This document shows positions 1-6,959 of a stretch of 34,627 nt of DNA, in pieces. The position numbers and the translations under genes were made by a program. This stretch comes from a bacterium (lineage in GTDB: Bacteria; Elusimicrobiota; Elusimicrobia; Elusimicrobiales; UBA9959), in contig JAJZOZ010000011.1 of assembly GCA_021811405.1 (NCBI GenBank), positions 1 through 34,627 of the forward strand, written 5' to 3'. How positions within the stretch are numbered: the stretch's first letter is position 1; each line of letters begins with the position of its first letter. Below the pieces are notes generated by a model. The model was not told the DNA's origin, made no database searches, and saw only the letters and a list, made by a program, of their open reading frames with translations.

Positions 1-83
1 AAGGAGTACTTGCGGGCCCAGTTGACGGCCTCGTCGAGGCGCGTCGTCAGGTAGGAGTGGCCGAACAGCGTCTCTAATCCCAT
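1..83 (-). CDS. nuoB: NADH-quinone oxidoreductase subunit B, N-terminal fragment
   Basis: This is the beginning of a gene that leaves the window at its left edge. Reading the minus strand from the ATG at 83 gives MGLETLFGHSYLTTRLDEAV followed by NWARKYS, which matches the N-terminus of NuoB, where 'TT..D..VNWAR..S' comes just before the cluster-N2 cysteines. The cysteines themselves are outside the window. NuoB is the complex I subunit that carries the terminal [4Fe-4S] cluster N2 next to the quinone site on the inner side of the membrane. The ATG lies inside the last codons of nuoA (10-base overlap), so the two genes are translationally coupled in the standard nuoA-nuoB order. The ORF track does not list it because only 27 codons are present. 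Confidence 0.85.
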   Translation of the reverse strand, partial: MGLETLFGHSYLTTRLDEAVNWARKYS

Positions 84-427
84 TCCAGGGCTCCTTTCTT
101 CACCGCGTAGACCAGGCCGGCCAGCAGCACGCCGAGGAAGCCGGCCATCGCCCAGAAGGCGGCGGGACCGAGCTGGCGCAGCGAGACGGCCCACGGGTAG
201 AGGAAGACAATCTCCACGTCGAACATCACGAACAGCACGGCCACCAGGTAGAAGTTGACGCGGGCCATGCCGCGCGGTTCCATGGCCGGGGGCATGCCGC
301 ACTCGAAAGGTTCCTGCTTGACGGGGGTGCGCTTCTTCGGCCCGAACAGGGCCGAGAGGACCACCATCCCGCCCGCCACGGCGAGACCGAAACCTGCTGT
401 AAGTAGGATGGCCAGATATTGCCGCAT
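74..427 (-). CDS. nuoA: NADH-quinone oxidoreductase subunit A
   Basis: NuoA is a small membrane subunit of respiratory complex I, which moves electrons from NADH to quinone and pumps protons. The 117-residue product has the usual family length and three membrane helices (about residues 5-27, 58-80 and 88-108). It carries the two signature stretches: PFECG in the first loop and FDVEIVFLYPWA in the second helix. The family is short and distinctive, so the call is firm. The gene heads the nuo locus, overlaps nuoB by 10 bases and is divergent from an NDUFA9-like gene. No Shine-Dalgarno precedes the ATG; instead a TAGAAT box ends 7 bases before it, suggesting a leaderless mRNA. Confidence 0.95.
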   Translation of the reverse strand: MRQYLAILLTAGFGLAVAGGMVVLSALFGPKKRTPVKQEPFECGMPPAMEPRGMARVNFYLVAVLFVMFDVEIVFLYPWAVSLRQLGPAAFWAMAGFLGVLLAGLVYAVKKGALEWD

Positions 428-434
428 CGTTTAA

Positions 435-440
435 ATTCTA
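435..440 (-). promoter_or_regulatory. Candidate -10 box of nuoA, near-leaderless
   Basis: On the minus strand TAGAAT (5 of 6 bases of TATAAT) is followed by TTAAACG and then the nuoA ATG. Transcription would be expected to start at or next to the start codon. No convincing -35 hexamer is visible 16-18 bases upstream. Inference from sequence only. Confidence 0.45.
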
Positions 441-537
441 CAAAAATAATCCGGTTTTCTGTAGGCCTTTGCCCGCATTTTTTTACCGCGCCCGATTAGA
501 TGCGCGGGAACGCCTAAAAGTTTCAGCGGAACTTATA

Positions 538-543
538 TATAAT
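538..543 (+). promoter_or_regulatory. Candidate -10 box of the NDUFA9-like gene, near-leaderless
   Basis: A perfect TATAAT inside 'cttatatataatcccttatc' ends 8 bases before the ATG at 552. There is no purine-rich ribosome binding site in between, so the transcript probably starts within a base or two of the start codon. The -35 region is not recognisable. Confidence 0.5.
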
Positions 544-551
544 CCCTTATC

Positions 552-1394
552 ATGAGGATCCTGGTGCTCGGGGGCGGCGGTTTCGTGGGCGGCGCGCTGC
601 TGCGGCGGCTGGCCGGCCACGAGCTGGTGGTCCCTTCGCGCGCTCCGGCGCGGCTGAAGGCGGCCGGCCTGCCGGGCAGTTTCCCCCCGTTCCGCGAGGA
701 CCTGGCCGCGCTGGTGGAGGAAGTCCGGCCCGAGGCCGTGGTGAACCTGCTCGGTATAATAAAGGAAGAGGCGGGCGAGACCTTCGAAAAAGTCCACTTC
801 GAATATACCAGGCGGCTGGCGGCAGGCGCCTCCCGGGCCGGCGTGCGCCGCTTCGTGCAGATGTCGGCCCTCGGGGCCGACCCGGCCTCCCGCTCCCGCT
901 ACCAGGCCAGCAAAGGCCGCGCCGAGGCCTGGCTCGCCTCCTCCGGCCTGGAGCATACCGTCTTCCGGCCTTCGCTGATAACCGGGCCCGGCCAGCGCCT
1001 CTTCGCCGACCTGGCGCGCCTGGCGCGGGTGCTGCCTTTCCTGGCGGCCCCGGCCGACGCCTGGGCCGCGCCGGTGAACGTGGAGGACGTGGCGGACTGT
1101 TTCGCCAAGGCCGTCCTGGAGGGGCTGCCCGCCGGGCTCTACGAGCTGGCCGGAGAGGAGAGGTTGGATTACGCCGAGCTCTTCAGGCGCGGCCTCGCGG
1201 CCGCCGGGGCGCCGCGGCGCCCGGTGATCGGGGTGCCGAAGGCCGTCTTCCTGCCGCTGCTGCCGCTTTTTTCGCTGCTGCCGTCCCCGCCGCTGACGGC
1301 GGACCAGTACAGGATGCTGGCGGCGCCCAACGTGCCGTCGGGCCGCTATCCCGGCGTAGCGGAGATACTCGGCGGGGTCCGTCCCGCCTTCTAG
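552..1394 (+). CDS. NAD(P)-binding SDR protein, complex I NDUFA9-like
   Basis: A 280-residue atypical short-chain dehydrogenase/epimerase. The N-terminus MRILVLGGGGFVGGALLRRL is a Rossmann dinucleotide-binding motif (GxxGFxG type). 'VVNLLGI' around residue 64, 'FVQMSALGAD' around 100 and 'YQASKGRAE' around 117 follow the pattern of the NDUFA9-like subfamily. In mitochondria NDUFA9 is an accessory subunit near the quinone site of complex I; in bacteria the role of such proteins is mostly unproven. Here the gene is divergent from nuoA, with starts only 124 bases apart, so a link with complex I is plausible but inferred. It ends 2 bases before the convergent methyltransferase gene. Another quinone- or sugar-related epimerase role cannot be excluded. 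Confidence 0.75.
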   Translation: MRILVLGGGGFVGGALLRRLAGHELVVPSRAPARLKAAGLPGSFPPFREDLAALVEEVRPEAVVNLLGIIKEEAGETFEKVHFEYTRRLAAGASRAGVRRFVQMSALGADPASRSRYQASKGRAEAWLASSGLEHTVFRPSLITGPGQRLFADLARLARVLPFLAAPADAWAAPVNVEDVADCFAKAVLEGLPAGLYELAGEERLDYAELFRRGLAAAGAPRRPVIGVPKAVFLPLLPLFSLLPSPPLTADQYRMLAAPNVPSGRYPGVAEILGGVRPAF

Positions 1395-1396
1395 AG

Positions 1397-2113
1397 TTAT
1401 TCCTTTAAGAGGATCTTGAGGGCGCTGCGGGCGTCCCTGGTGAGGCGCGCGTCTATCAGGCCGCGCCTGACGGCCCTGGCCTGCGCTTCGCCGGCCCAGT
1501 ACCGCCCGCCTTCCTTTACAAGCCTGGCCAGGATGGCGTCGGCGAAGCGTTCCAGCTCCGCCTGCGGCAGCGGCGGCGCGGCCTGGCGGCCCGCCGGCGG
1601 CGGCTTCAGGCGGGCGCCTGAAAGCTCGTAGGCGGCCACGGCCACGGCCTGCCCCAGGTTCATCGAGGGCTGGGCGGGGCGCGTAGGGATATTGAGGATG
1701 GCCGAGCAGTGCGAGAGGTCTTCCTTGGTGAGCCCGGTCTTCTCCCCCCCGAAAAGGATGCCGGCCTTCCCTCCGGCGGCCGCGGCCAGCGCGGCAGCCT
1801 CGGAGAGCGGGCGTACGTCCCGGTCGGGCTTCAGGCGGTGCAGCGAGGAGGTGCCGAAAAGCACCGAGCAGTCCGCCGCGGCCGAGGGGATGTCGGCGTA
1901 GAGCCGCGTCTTCTCTATTATCTCCATGGCCCCGATAGCCGAGACCGAGGCCTCGGCGCGCCAGCAGGCCTCGGCTTCCGCCCAGTCCGAGGCGAAGGCC
2001 CCGGCCAGCGCCAGGTCCGTGAAACCGAAGTTGGCCATGGCCCGCGCCGCGGCCCCGATGTTGTCAGGGTTGCGCGGGCGGACGAGGATGAACTTTATGC
2101 GGGGCTGGGTCAT
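1397..2113 (-). CDS. TrmH/TrmJ-family RNA 2'-O-methyltransferase (SpoU class)
   Basis: A SPOUT-fold methyltransferase expected to add a 2'-O-methyl group to tRNA or rRNA from S-adenosylmethionine. The N-terminus (RIKFILVRPRNPDNIGAAARAM) is the TrmJ/LasT-type motif 1. 'GILFGGEKTGLTKEDL' and 'IPTRPAQPSMNLGQAVAVAAYEL' form motifs 2 and 3 of the trefoil knot that binds the cofactor. I start it at the ATG at 2113, giving 238 residues; the longer ORF in the track adds 80 low-complexity Arg/Gly-rich residues that are simply the thioredoxin gene read in another frame. The ATG overlaps the thioredoxin stop codon (ATGA), so it is translationally coupled. TrmJ (position 32 of tRNA) is the best guess; another TrmH-family target is possible. 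Confidence 0.85.
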   Translation of the reverse strand: MTQPRIKFILVRPRNPDNIGAAARAMANFGFTDLALAGAFASDWAEAEACWRAEASVSAIGAMEIIEKTRLYADIPSAAADCSVLFGTSSLHRLKPDRDVRPLSEAAALAAAAGGKAGILFGGEKTGLTKEDLSHCSAILNIPTRPAQPSMNLGQAVAVAAYELSGARLKPPPAGRQAAPPLPQAELERFADAILARLVKEGGRYWAGEAQARAVRRGLIDARLTRDARSALKILLKE

Positions 2114-2433
2114 TTGCGCGGCAGGCGCCTGGCCACGAACTCGGCCAGCTGGGCCGCGTTCAGGCCGCGCCCCAGCGCGCCGTCCAGGCGGGCGGCCGTC
2201 CTGCCGCCGCTGAAGATGATGACGGTGGGGACCACGTCCACCGAGAACTTGTCCTCCAGTTCGGGGACGTCGTCGACGCTGACGGCGATGAACCGGGGGT
2301 CGCGGCCGGCCTCCTTCTCGAAGGCCGGCATGAACATGGAGCAGAAGGGGCACCAGGGCGAGTAGAACAGGGCCGCCCTGTCCCCGGCGGAAAGTTCGGC
2401 GTCGAATTCGGTCTTGCTGGAGATCTTCTTCAT
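2110..2433 (-). CDS. Thioredoxin-like protein with WCPFC active site
   Basis: A 107-residue single-domain thioredoxin-fold protein without signal peptide, so probably cytoplasmic. The redox site is 'YSPWCPFC' at about residues 29-36, followed by the cis-proline segment 'VDVVPTVIIF' at about 65-74, both in the usual places. The CPFC dipeptide differs from the CGPC of classical TrxA, so the redox potential and substrates may differ. The 17-base gap after rnc holds a weak GGGAG ribosome binding site, and the stop overlaps the methyltransferase start. It looks like the middle gene of an rnc-thioredoxin-methyltransferase group. Confidence 0.85.
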   Translation of the reverse strand: MKKISSKTEFDAELSAGDRAALFYSPWCPFCSMFMPAFEKEAGRDPRFIAVSVDDVPELEDKFSVDVVPTVIIFSGGRTAARLDGALGRGLNAAQLAEFVARRLPRK

Positions 2434-2450
2434 GGGGGCTCCCGTGCCGC

Positions 2451-3137
2451 TCAGATCTCGCCGCGGCGGATCTCGTGGGTGCGCAGGTAGTCCAGCGCGT
2501 TCCTGGCGGCGGCCTGCTGGGCTTCCTTCTTGTTGCGGCCGGAGCCCAGGCCCAGCGTCTTCCTGCCGAGGTGGACCCGCACCGTGAACACCTTCTCGTG
2601 CTCGGGGCCGGTCTCCTCCATCAGCTCGTAGTCGGGCGGGCGCTTATGCCGCTTCTGGATGAGCTCCTGCAGCGCGCTCTTGTGGTCCACGTCGAGCGCG
2701 GCCGGCACCTGGCCTTCCAGCCAGGGCAGGACTATCGCTTCGACGCTCTTGATCCCGCCGTCCATGTAGACGGCGCCCAGCACGGCCTCCATCGCGTTGG
2801 CGAGGATGCTGTGGCGGCTCGTGCCGCCGGTGAGCTGTTCGCCGGCGCCGAGGTTCAGGTGCCGGCCGAGGCCGATCGCCTCGGCCCAGCGCGCCAGGTT
2901 GGCGCGCGAAACTATGGCCGAGCGCGTTTTTGACAGGAACCCCTCGTCCTCCGAGGGGTTCCTCCGGAAAAGGTAATAGGATACGATCAGGCCCAACACG
3001 CTGTCGCCCAGGAATTCCAGGCGCTCGTTGTGCCGCGGGGACCCCGTTTCAGTCGCGTGCGACTTGTGGGTCAGGGCTTCCGCCAGCAGCTCTTTGTCCC
3101 TGAATGCGTATCCTATTACTTCTTCAAGCGAAGACAT
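2451..3137 (-). CDS. rnc: Ribonuclease III
   Basis: Endonuclease that cuts double-stranded RNA and matures rRNA precursors. The 228-residue product has the catalytic domain (about 1-145) with signature NERLEFLGDSVL (E41, D45) and a C-terminal double-stranded RNA-binding domain (about 152-222, 'DHKSALQELIQKR ... KKEAQQAAARNALDYL'). In the second metal-binding segment, ILANAMEAVLGAVYMDGG, E117 is present but the usual Asp at position 114 is Asn. As I recall, some Bacteroidota RNase III proteins share this, so activity is still expected. The gene lies 18 bases after acpP, an arrangement common in many bacteria. Confidence 0.95.
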   Translation of the reverse strand: MSSLEEVIGYAFRDKELLAEALTHKSHATETGSPRHNERLEFLGDSVLGLIVSYYLFRRNPSEDEGFLSKTRSAIVSRANLARWAEAIGLGRHLNLGAGEQLTGGTSRHSILANAMEAVLGAVYMDGGIKSVEAIVLPWLEGQVPAALDVDHKSALQELIQKRHKRPPDYELMEETGPEHEKVFTVRVHLGRKTLGLGSGRNKKEAQQAAARNALDYLRTHEIRRGEI

Positions 3138-3155
3138 CGGGTCCCGTTCGGGAGC

Positions 3156-3410
3156 TCAGTCTTTCTTGCCGGACTTTTCCTTTATGTAGTCGATGGCCAT
3201 GCCGACGGTCCGGATCTTCTCGGCGTCCTCGTCGGGGATCTCGATGTCGAATTCCTCTTCGAGCGCCATCACGAGCTCGACGGTGTCGAGGGAGTCGGCG
3301 CCGAGGTCCTGCACGAACTGGGCCTGCGGGGTGACCTCGGCCGCGTCCACGGCCAGCTGCTCGACGATGATCTTCTTGACTCTCTCTTCCAGGTTTTCGG
3401 TGACTGCCAT
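3156..3410 (-). CDS. acpP: Acyl carrier protein
   Basis: Carries growing acyl chains on a 4'-phosphopantetheine arm in fatty-acid synthesis. The 84-residue acidic protein contains the attachment motif [18 protein letters not shown], with the modified Ser at residue 40, and the helix '[11 protein letters not shown]' typical of the family. An AGGAGG ribosome binding site 9 bases before the ATG fits the high expression expected. It sits between fabG and rnc, the classic position. A lysine-rich tail (KEKSGKKD) follows the domain. Confidence 0.97.
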   Translation of the reverse strand: MAVTENLEERVKKIIVEQLAVDAAEVTPQAQFVQDLGADSLDTVELVMALEEEFDIEIPDEDAEKIRTVGMAIDYIKEKSGKKD

Positions 3411-3445
3411 TGCGTTTGCCTCCTGCTGAGTATGGATCCGCTAAA

Positions 3446-4192
3446 TCACATGTAGAGCCCGCCGTTGACGGCGAGCACCTGGCCCGTTATATAGGCCGAA
3501 TCGTCCGAGGCCAGGAACAGCGCGGCCTTCGCTACCTCGCCGGGCTCGCCCATGCGGCCCAGCGGGATCATCTCCGAGATCTTCGCCTTGGCCTCGTCCT
3601 TGAGGGTTTCGGTCATCCGGGTGCGGATGAAGCCGGGCGCGACCGCGTTGACGAGCACCTGGCGCGGCGCGAACTCGCGCGCGAGCGACTTGGTCAGGCC
3701 GATCAGGCCGGCCTTGGAGGCCGAGTAGTTGGCCTGCCCCGCCTGGCCGCTCTGGCCCACGACGGAAGAAATGTTCACGATGCGGCCCGAACGGGCCTTA
3801 AGCATCAGCTTCGAGGCGGCCTTCGCCATCAGGAAGGCGCCCTTGAGGTTCACGTCGATCACGGCGGAGAAATCAGCTTCCTTCATGCGCAGCACGAGGT
3901 TGTCCTTCGTGATGCCCGCGTTGTTGACGAGGATGTCCAGCCTGCCGAAGGCCTGTTCGGCCTCCGCGACGGCCCGCTCGCAGTCGGCCTCTTTGGAGAC
4001 GTCCAGCCCGAGCCCGAGCGTCTTCGCGCCGGTCTTCGCGGCGATGTCGGCCGCGGCGGCGGCGGAATCGGCCTGCGAGAGGTCCGCCACGGCGACCGAG
4101 GCGCCTTCGGCGGCGAAGGCCAGGGCTATCTCCAGGCCTATGCCGCGGGCGGCGCCGGTGACGAGGGCGGTTTTCCCTTCGAGGCGTTTCAC
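3446..4192 (-). CDS. fabG: 3-oxoacyl-[acyl-carrier-protein] reductase
   Basis: NADPH-dependent reductase of the fatty-acid elongation cycle, reducing 3-oxoacyl-ACP to 3-hydroxyacyl-ACP. The 248-residue protein shows the cofactor motif VTGAARGIG, 'NNAG' in mid-protein, and the catalytic Ser-Tyr-Lys set in 'NISSVVGQSGQAGQANYSASKAG'. The start is a GTG at 4192 overlapping the plsX stop (GTGA). The 516-residue ORF in the track is this gene plus an out-of-frame read of plsX. The end 'ITGQVLAVNGGLYM' is a typical FabG C-terminus. Coupling to plsX and proximity to acpP fit the pathway. Confidence 0.95.
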   Translation of the reverse strand: MKRLEGKTALVTGAARGIGLEIALAFAAEGASVAVADLSQADSAAAAADIAAKTGAKTLGLGLDVSKEADCERAVAEAEQAFGRLDILVNNAGITKDNLVLRMKEADFSAVIDVNLKGAFLMAKAASKLMLKARSGRIVNISSVVGQSGQAGQANYSASKAGLIGLTKSLAREFAPRQVLVNAVAPGFIRTRMTETLKDEAKAKISEMIPLGRMGEPGEVAKAALFLASDDSAYITGQVLAVNGGLYM

Positions 4193-5217
4193 GCTTCCTG
4201 CTCCTTGGCCTCGGCTATCCGGTCCTTGACCTGCTCCATGCGCTTGCGGATGTTGGGGACCATCCCGGCAGAGGCCAGCTCCCCCCCGACGCGCACGGCG
4301 TTGAGGACGGCGGTCGGCGTGATGCGGCCGTGGCAGACGAGGACGACGCCGTTGACGCCCAGCAGCGGCGCGCCGCCGTAGACGTCCACGCTCATCTTCG
4401 CCTTCATCTCGGTGAAGAGCTTGCGCATCAGCAGCGCGCCTATCTTGTAGGTGAACTTGCGCATGATCTGCTCTTTGAGCATCTTGAAGACCACCTTGGC
4501 GGTGCCTTCGTAGAGCTTCAGCGCGACGTTGCCGGTGAAGCCGTCGGCCACGACCACGTCGGTCACGCCTTCGGGGATGTCGCGGCCTTCCACCGGGCCG
4601 TAGAAATTGACGCCCATGTTCTTGATCAGCGGCAGCGTCTCCTGCACCAGCGTGTCGCCCTTGGTCTCCTCCTCGCCGATGGAGAGCAGCCCCACCGAGG
4701 GGTTCTCCAGGCGGAAGAGCGACTGCATGTAGACCGAGCCCATCACGGCGAACTGCGCGAGGTGCCAGGGCTTGCAGTCCATGTTGGCGCCCGCGTCGAG
4801 CAGGATCGTGGTGCCTTTGGCGGTCGGCAGCGGGGCCGCGATGGCGGGGCGGATGACGCCGGGGATGCGCTTGAGGGTGAGCAGCGAGGCCACCATGATG
4901 GCCCCGGAGTTGCCGGCCGACACGAAAGCGTCGGCCTTGCCGTCCCGCACGAGGCCGGCGCCCACCATCAGCGAGCAGTCCGGCTTCGAACGGCACTCCT
5001 CCACGGGCTCGGCGTCCATGCCGACGACGTGCGGGGCATGGACGATCGAGACGCGCTCCGGGTCCTGCGCGCCGTGACGGCGCAGCTCCTCCCTGATCTC
5101 GGGGTCCCTGCCTACGAGTATGATCTCGTGCGGCAGCTTCTTTGCCGCCAGCAGGGCCCCCTCGATGTTGGGCTTCAGGCCGAAGTCGCCCCCGTGGGCG
5201 TCAAGCGCTATTCGCAT
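4189..5217 (-). CDS. plsX: Phosphate acyltransferase PlsX
   Basis: Makes acyl-phosphate from acyl-ACP, the first step toward glycerol-3-phosphate acylation and phospholipid synthesis. The 342-residue product begins MRIALDAHGGDFGLKPNIEGA, the family N-terminus (usually DAMGGD, here DAHGGD). It continues with 'FVSAGNSGAIMVASLLTLKRIPGVIRPAIAAPLPT' and 'DAGANMDCKPWHLAQFAVMGSVY', both characteristic of PlsX. It lies 9 bases after rpmF and overlaps fabG by 4 bases. The fabH and fabD genes often found between plsX and fabG are absent here. The ribosome binding site is weak, so coupling to rpmF translation is likely. Confidence 0.95.
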   Translation of the reverse strand: MRIALDAHGGDFGLKPNIEGALLAAKKLPHEIILVGRDPEIREELRRHGAQDPERVSIVHAPHVVGMDAEPVEECRSKPDCSLMVGAGLVRDGKADAFVSAGNSGAIMVASLLTLKRIPGVIRPAIAAPLPTAKGTTILLDAGANMDCKPWHLAQFAVMGSVYMQSLFRLENPSVGLLSIGEEETKGDTLVQETLPLIKNMGVNFYGPVEGRDIPEGVTDVVVADGFTGNVALKLYEGTAKVVFKMLKEQIMRKFTYKIGALLMRKLFTEMKAKMSVDVYGGAPLLGVNGVVLVCHGRITPTAVLNAVRVGGELASAGMVPNIRKRMEQVKDRIAEAKEQEA

Positions 5218-5226
5218 CGGCTGGGA

Positions 5227-5439
5227 CTATTTCTGTTCCCGGCCTTCTTCGCCCTTGGCGGCCTTCTGGGCCACTTCGATCTTGCCGTTGTAGGCGCCGC
5301 AGGACGGGCAGACGCGGTGCGGCAGGCGCAGCGCGCCGCACTGGGGGCAGGCGGAGAGCGACTTCACTTCCAGCTTCCAGTTCTGCGCCCGGCGGGAATC
5401 CCTGCGGGACGGTGTGTGTTTGCGTTTAGGGTTAGGCAT
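5227..5439 (-). CDS. rpmF: 50S ribosomal protein L32
   Basis: Small zinc-ribbon protein of the large ribosomal subunit. The 70-residue sequence begins MPNPKRKHTPSRRDSRRAQNW, the diagnostic L32 start, and holds two CxxC pairs (CPQC and CPSC) that would bind zinc. A GAGGAG ribosome binding site precedes the ATG. It lies between the DUF177 gene and plsX, the order seen in many bacteria. The tail after 'GAYNGKIEV' is slightly extended and charged (KGEEGREQK). Confidence 0.96.
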   Translation of the reverse strand: MPNPKRKHTPSRRDSRRAQNWKLEVKSLSACPQCGALRLPHRVCPSCGAYNGKIEVAQKAAKGEEGREQK

Positions 5440-5455
5440 CGTAGCTCCTCGTAGT

Positions 5456-5956
5456 TCACTTCGAATTCTTTCCGGGCCCCTCGGGGCCTTTCAGCTTGAG
5501 GCCCTTCAGGGCCTCGAACGGGCTGGACTTGTCCGGCCTGCAGCCGCAGGTCTCGCGGTTCCGGTTGGCCCCGCAGGAGGGGCAGCGCCCCTTGCAGGCC
5601 TCCGAACACAGGACCTTTATAGGCGCGAGCAGGGCGGCGGTCTCCCTTATAACTTCGCGCGTATCTATATATTCTAGCGAATCCGGGTAGACCTCGTCAA
5701 AAGAGTCCTCGTACTGCCGGACCACCGGGTCGCCGCAGCGGGAGCATTCCAGCCTCAGTTCGGCGCGGACGCGGCCCTCCAGCAGCACCGAGTCCCCCCC
5801 GACGGAGAAGTCTAGTTCCGCGGACAGCTTCCGGAGGACGTCCGGGGCGCCGAAGACGTCGGCGTAGGCGGCCGGGGAAAGCTCGAGGACGGCGTTGAGG
5901 CCGCCCTGTTCCCTGATGTCGGCGTATTTGAAGACTAACGGGTCGTGTTCCGCCAT
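5456..5956 (-). CDS. DUF177 (YceD-like) protein
   Basis: A 166-residue protein of the DUF177 family, which is nearly always encoded just before rpmF and is linked to large-subunit rRNA accumulation in some bacteria and plastids. Visible family features are 'LRLECSRCGDPVVRQYEDSFDEVY' in the middle, 'APIKVLCSEACKGRCPSCGANRN' and a further 'CGC' near the C-terminus, giving paired cysteines as in a zinc ribbon. I prefer the ATG at 5956 (MAEHDPLV); the track ORF starts 18 bases earlier at a TTG. Neither has a clear Shine-Dalgarno. The spacing to rpmF is 16 bases, so this is probably the first gene of the rpmF-plsX-fabG-acpP-rnc operon. Confidence 0.85.
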   Translation of the reverse strand: MAEHDPLVFKYADIREQGGLNAVLELSPAAYADVFGAPDVLRKLSAELDFSVGGDSVLLEGRVRAELRLECSRCGDPVVRQYEDSFDEVYPDSLEYIDTREVIRETAALLAPIKVLCSEACKGRCPSCGANRNRETCGCRPDKSSPFEALKGLKLKGPEGPGKNSK

Positions 5957-6014
5957 AAGATAACAAGATATCAACTATGGGCGGGGCTAGTCAACGGCGG
6001 GCCGCGGCGGAGCG

Positions 6015-6959
6015 CTAGGAGCCGGCCTTCTCGGCGACCGCCCAGGGCGGCCGGCGGTTGGCGCTGTGGTAGGTGCGGATCAGCACTTCCGCCATCAGGC
6101 CCATGAAGGCGAACTGGACGGCCACGAGGGCGAAGAAGATAGCCACGAGGAAGAGCGGCTGGTCCTTGACGAAGACGCCGTTATGCAGCTTGTTGTAGAG
6201 CGTGTAGCCCGCCATCAGCGAGGAGGCGGCCAGCATCGCGAAGCTGATGCCGCCGAACAGGTAGATCGGCTTCGTGATGAAGTCGCCCATGAACTTGACG
6301 GTCAGCAGGTCCAGCACCACCTTGAACGTGCGGGCGATGCCGTACTTGGAGCTGCCCTTCAGGCGGGGCCGGTGGTTGACCGGCATCTCCGTCACCTTCG
6401 CGCCGGCGTAGGCCAGGATGGCCGGCAGGAAACGGTGCATCTCTCCGTAGAGGTCCGCCGACTTGAGCAGCTGGGCGCGGTAGACCTTCAGCGTGCAGCC
6501 GAAGTCGTGCAGCCTTACGCCGGTGACGGCCGAGATGATCCAGTTGGCGGCGCGCGACGGCAGGATGCGGGAGAAGAAGGCGTCGCGGCGGTCGCGGCGC
6601 CAGCCGCTGACCACGTCGGTGCCGGCCGCGGCGGCCGCGAACAGGCGCGGGATGTCCTCCGGGTCGTTCTGCCCGTCGGCGTCCAGCGTGACTATCCATT
6701 CCCCCCGCGCCTCGGCTATGCCGGCCGCGAGCGCGGCGGTCTGGCCGTAGTTCTTGGCGAGGCGCAGGGCCCTGTGGCCGGGGCGGGAGGCGAAATCTTT
6801 CAGGAGCGCGAAGGAGCCGTCGGAGCTGCCGTCGTCCACCCAGACGGTCTCGGCGGGCACGCCGAGGCGGGCCAGCGCGGCGGAGAGCTCGCGCTCCAGT
6901 TCCTCCAGGCTCTCGCGTTCGTTGAAGACGGGGATAACGGCCGAGACGACTGGGTTCAT
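6015..6959 (-). CDS. Family 2 glycosyltransferase, polyprenyl-phosphate type, membrane-anchored
   Basis: A 314-residue GT2 enzyme of the DPM1/ArnC/GtrB type that would move a sugar from a nucleotide donor to a polyprenyl phosphate on the cytoplasmic face. The GT-A domain (about 1-225) shows 'SAVIPVFNERESLEELE', 'WVDDGSSDGSF', the DxD-like 'LDADGQNDPEDIPRL' and 'NHRPRLKGSSKYG'. Two membrane helices follow (about 233-255 and 270-292), with a short basic tail, as in this class. Its ATG overlaps the stop of the upstream GT4 gene (ATGA), so the pair is coupled. The sugar cannot be told from sequence; glycan or envelope decoration is the likely setting. Confidence 0.88.
   Translation of the reverse strand: MNPVVSAVIPVFNERESLEELERELSAALARLGVPAETVWVDDGSSDGSFALLKDFASRPGHRALRLAKNYGQTAALAAGIAEARGEWIVTLDADGQNDPEDIPRLFAAAAAGTDVVSGWRRDRRDAFFSRILPSRAANWIISAVTGVRLHDFGCTLKVYRAQLLKSADLYGEMHRFLPAILAYAGAKVTEMPVNHRPRLKGSSKYGIARTFKVVLDLLTVKFMGDFITKPIYLFGGISFAMLAASSLMAGYTLYNKLHNGVFVKDQPLFLVAIFFALVAVQFAFMGLMAEVLIRTYHSANRRPPWAVAEKAGS

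Noticed and set aside
483-956. 157-residue minus-strand ORF over the NDUFA9-like gene
   Set aside because: Low-complexity shadow with no recognisable domain; the plus-strand Rossmann protein is clear.
2114-2353. 80-residue N-terminal extension of the RNA methyltransferase ORF
   Set aside because: Arg/Gly-rich out-of-frame reading of the thioredoxin gene; the true ATG at 2113 overlaps its stop.
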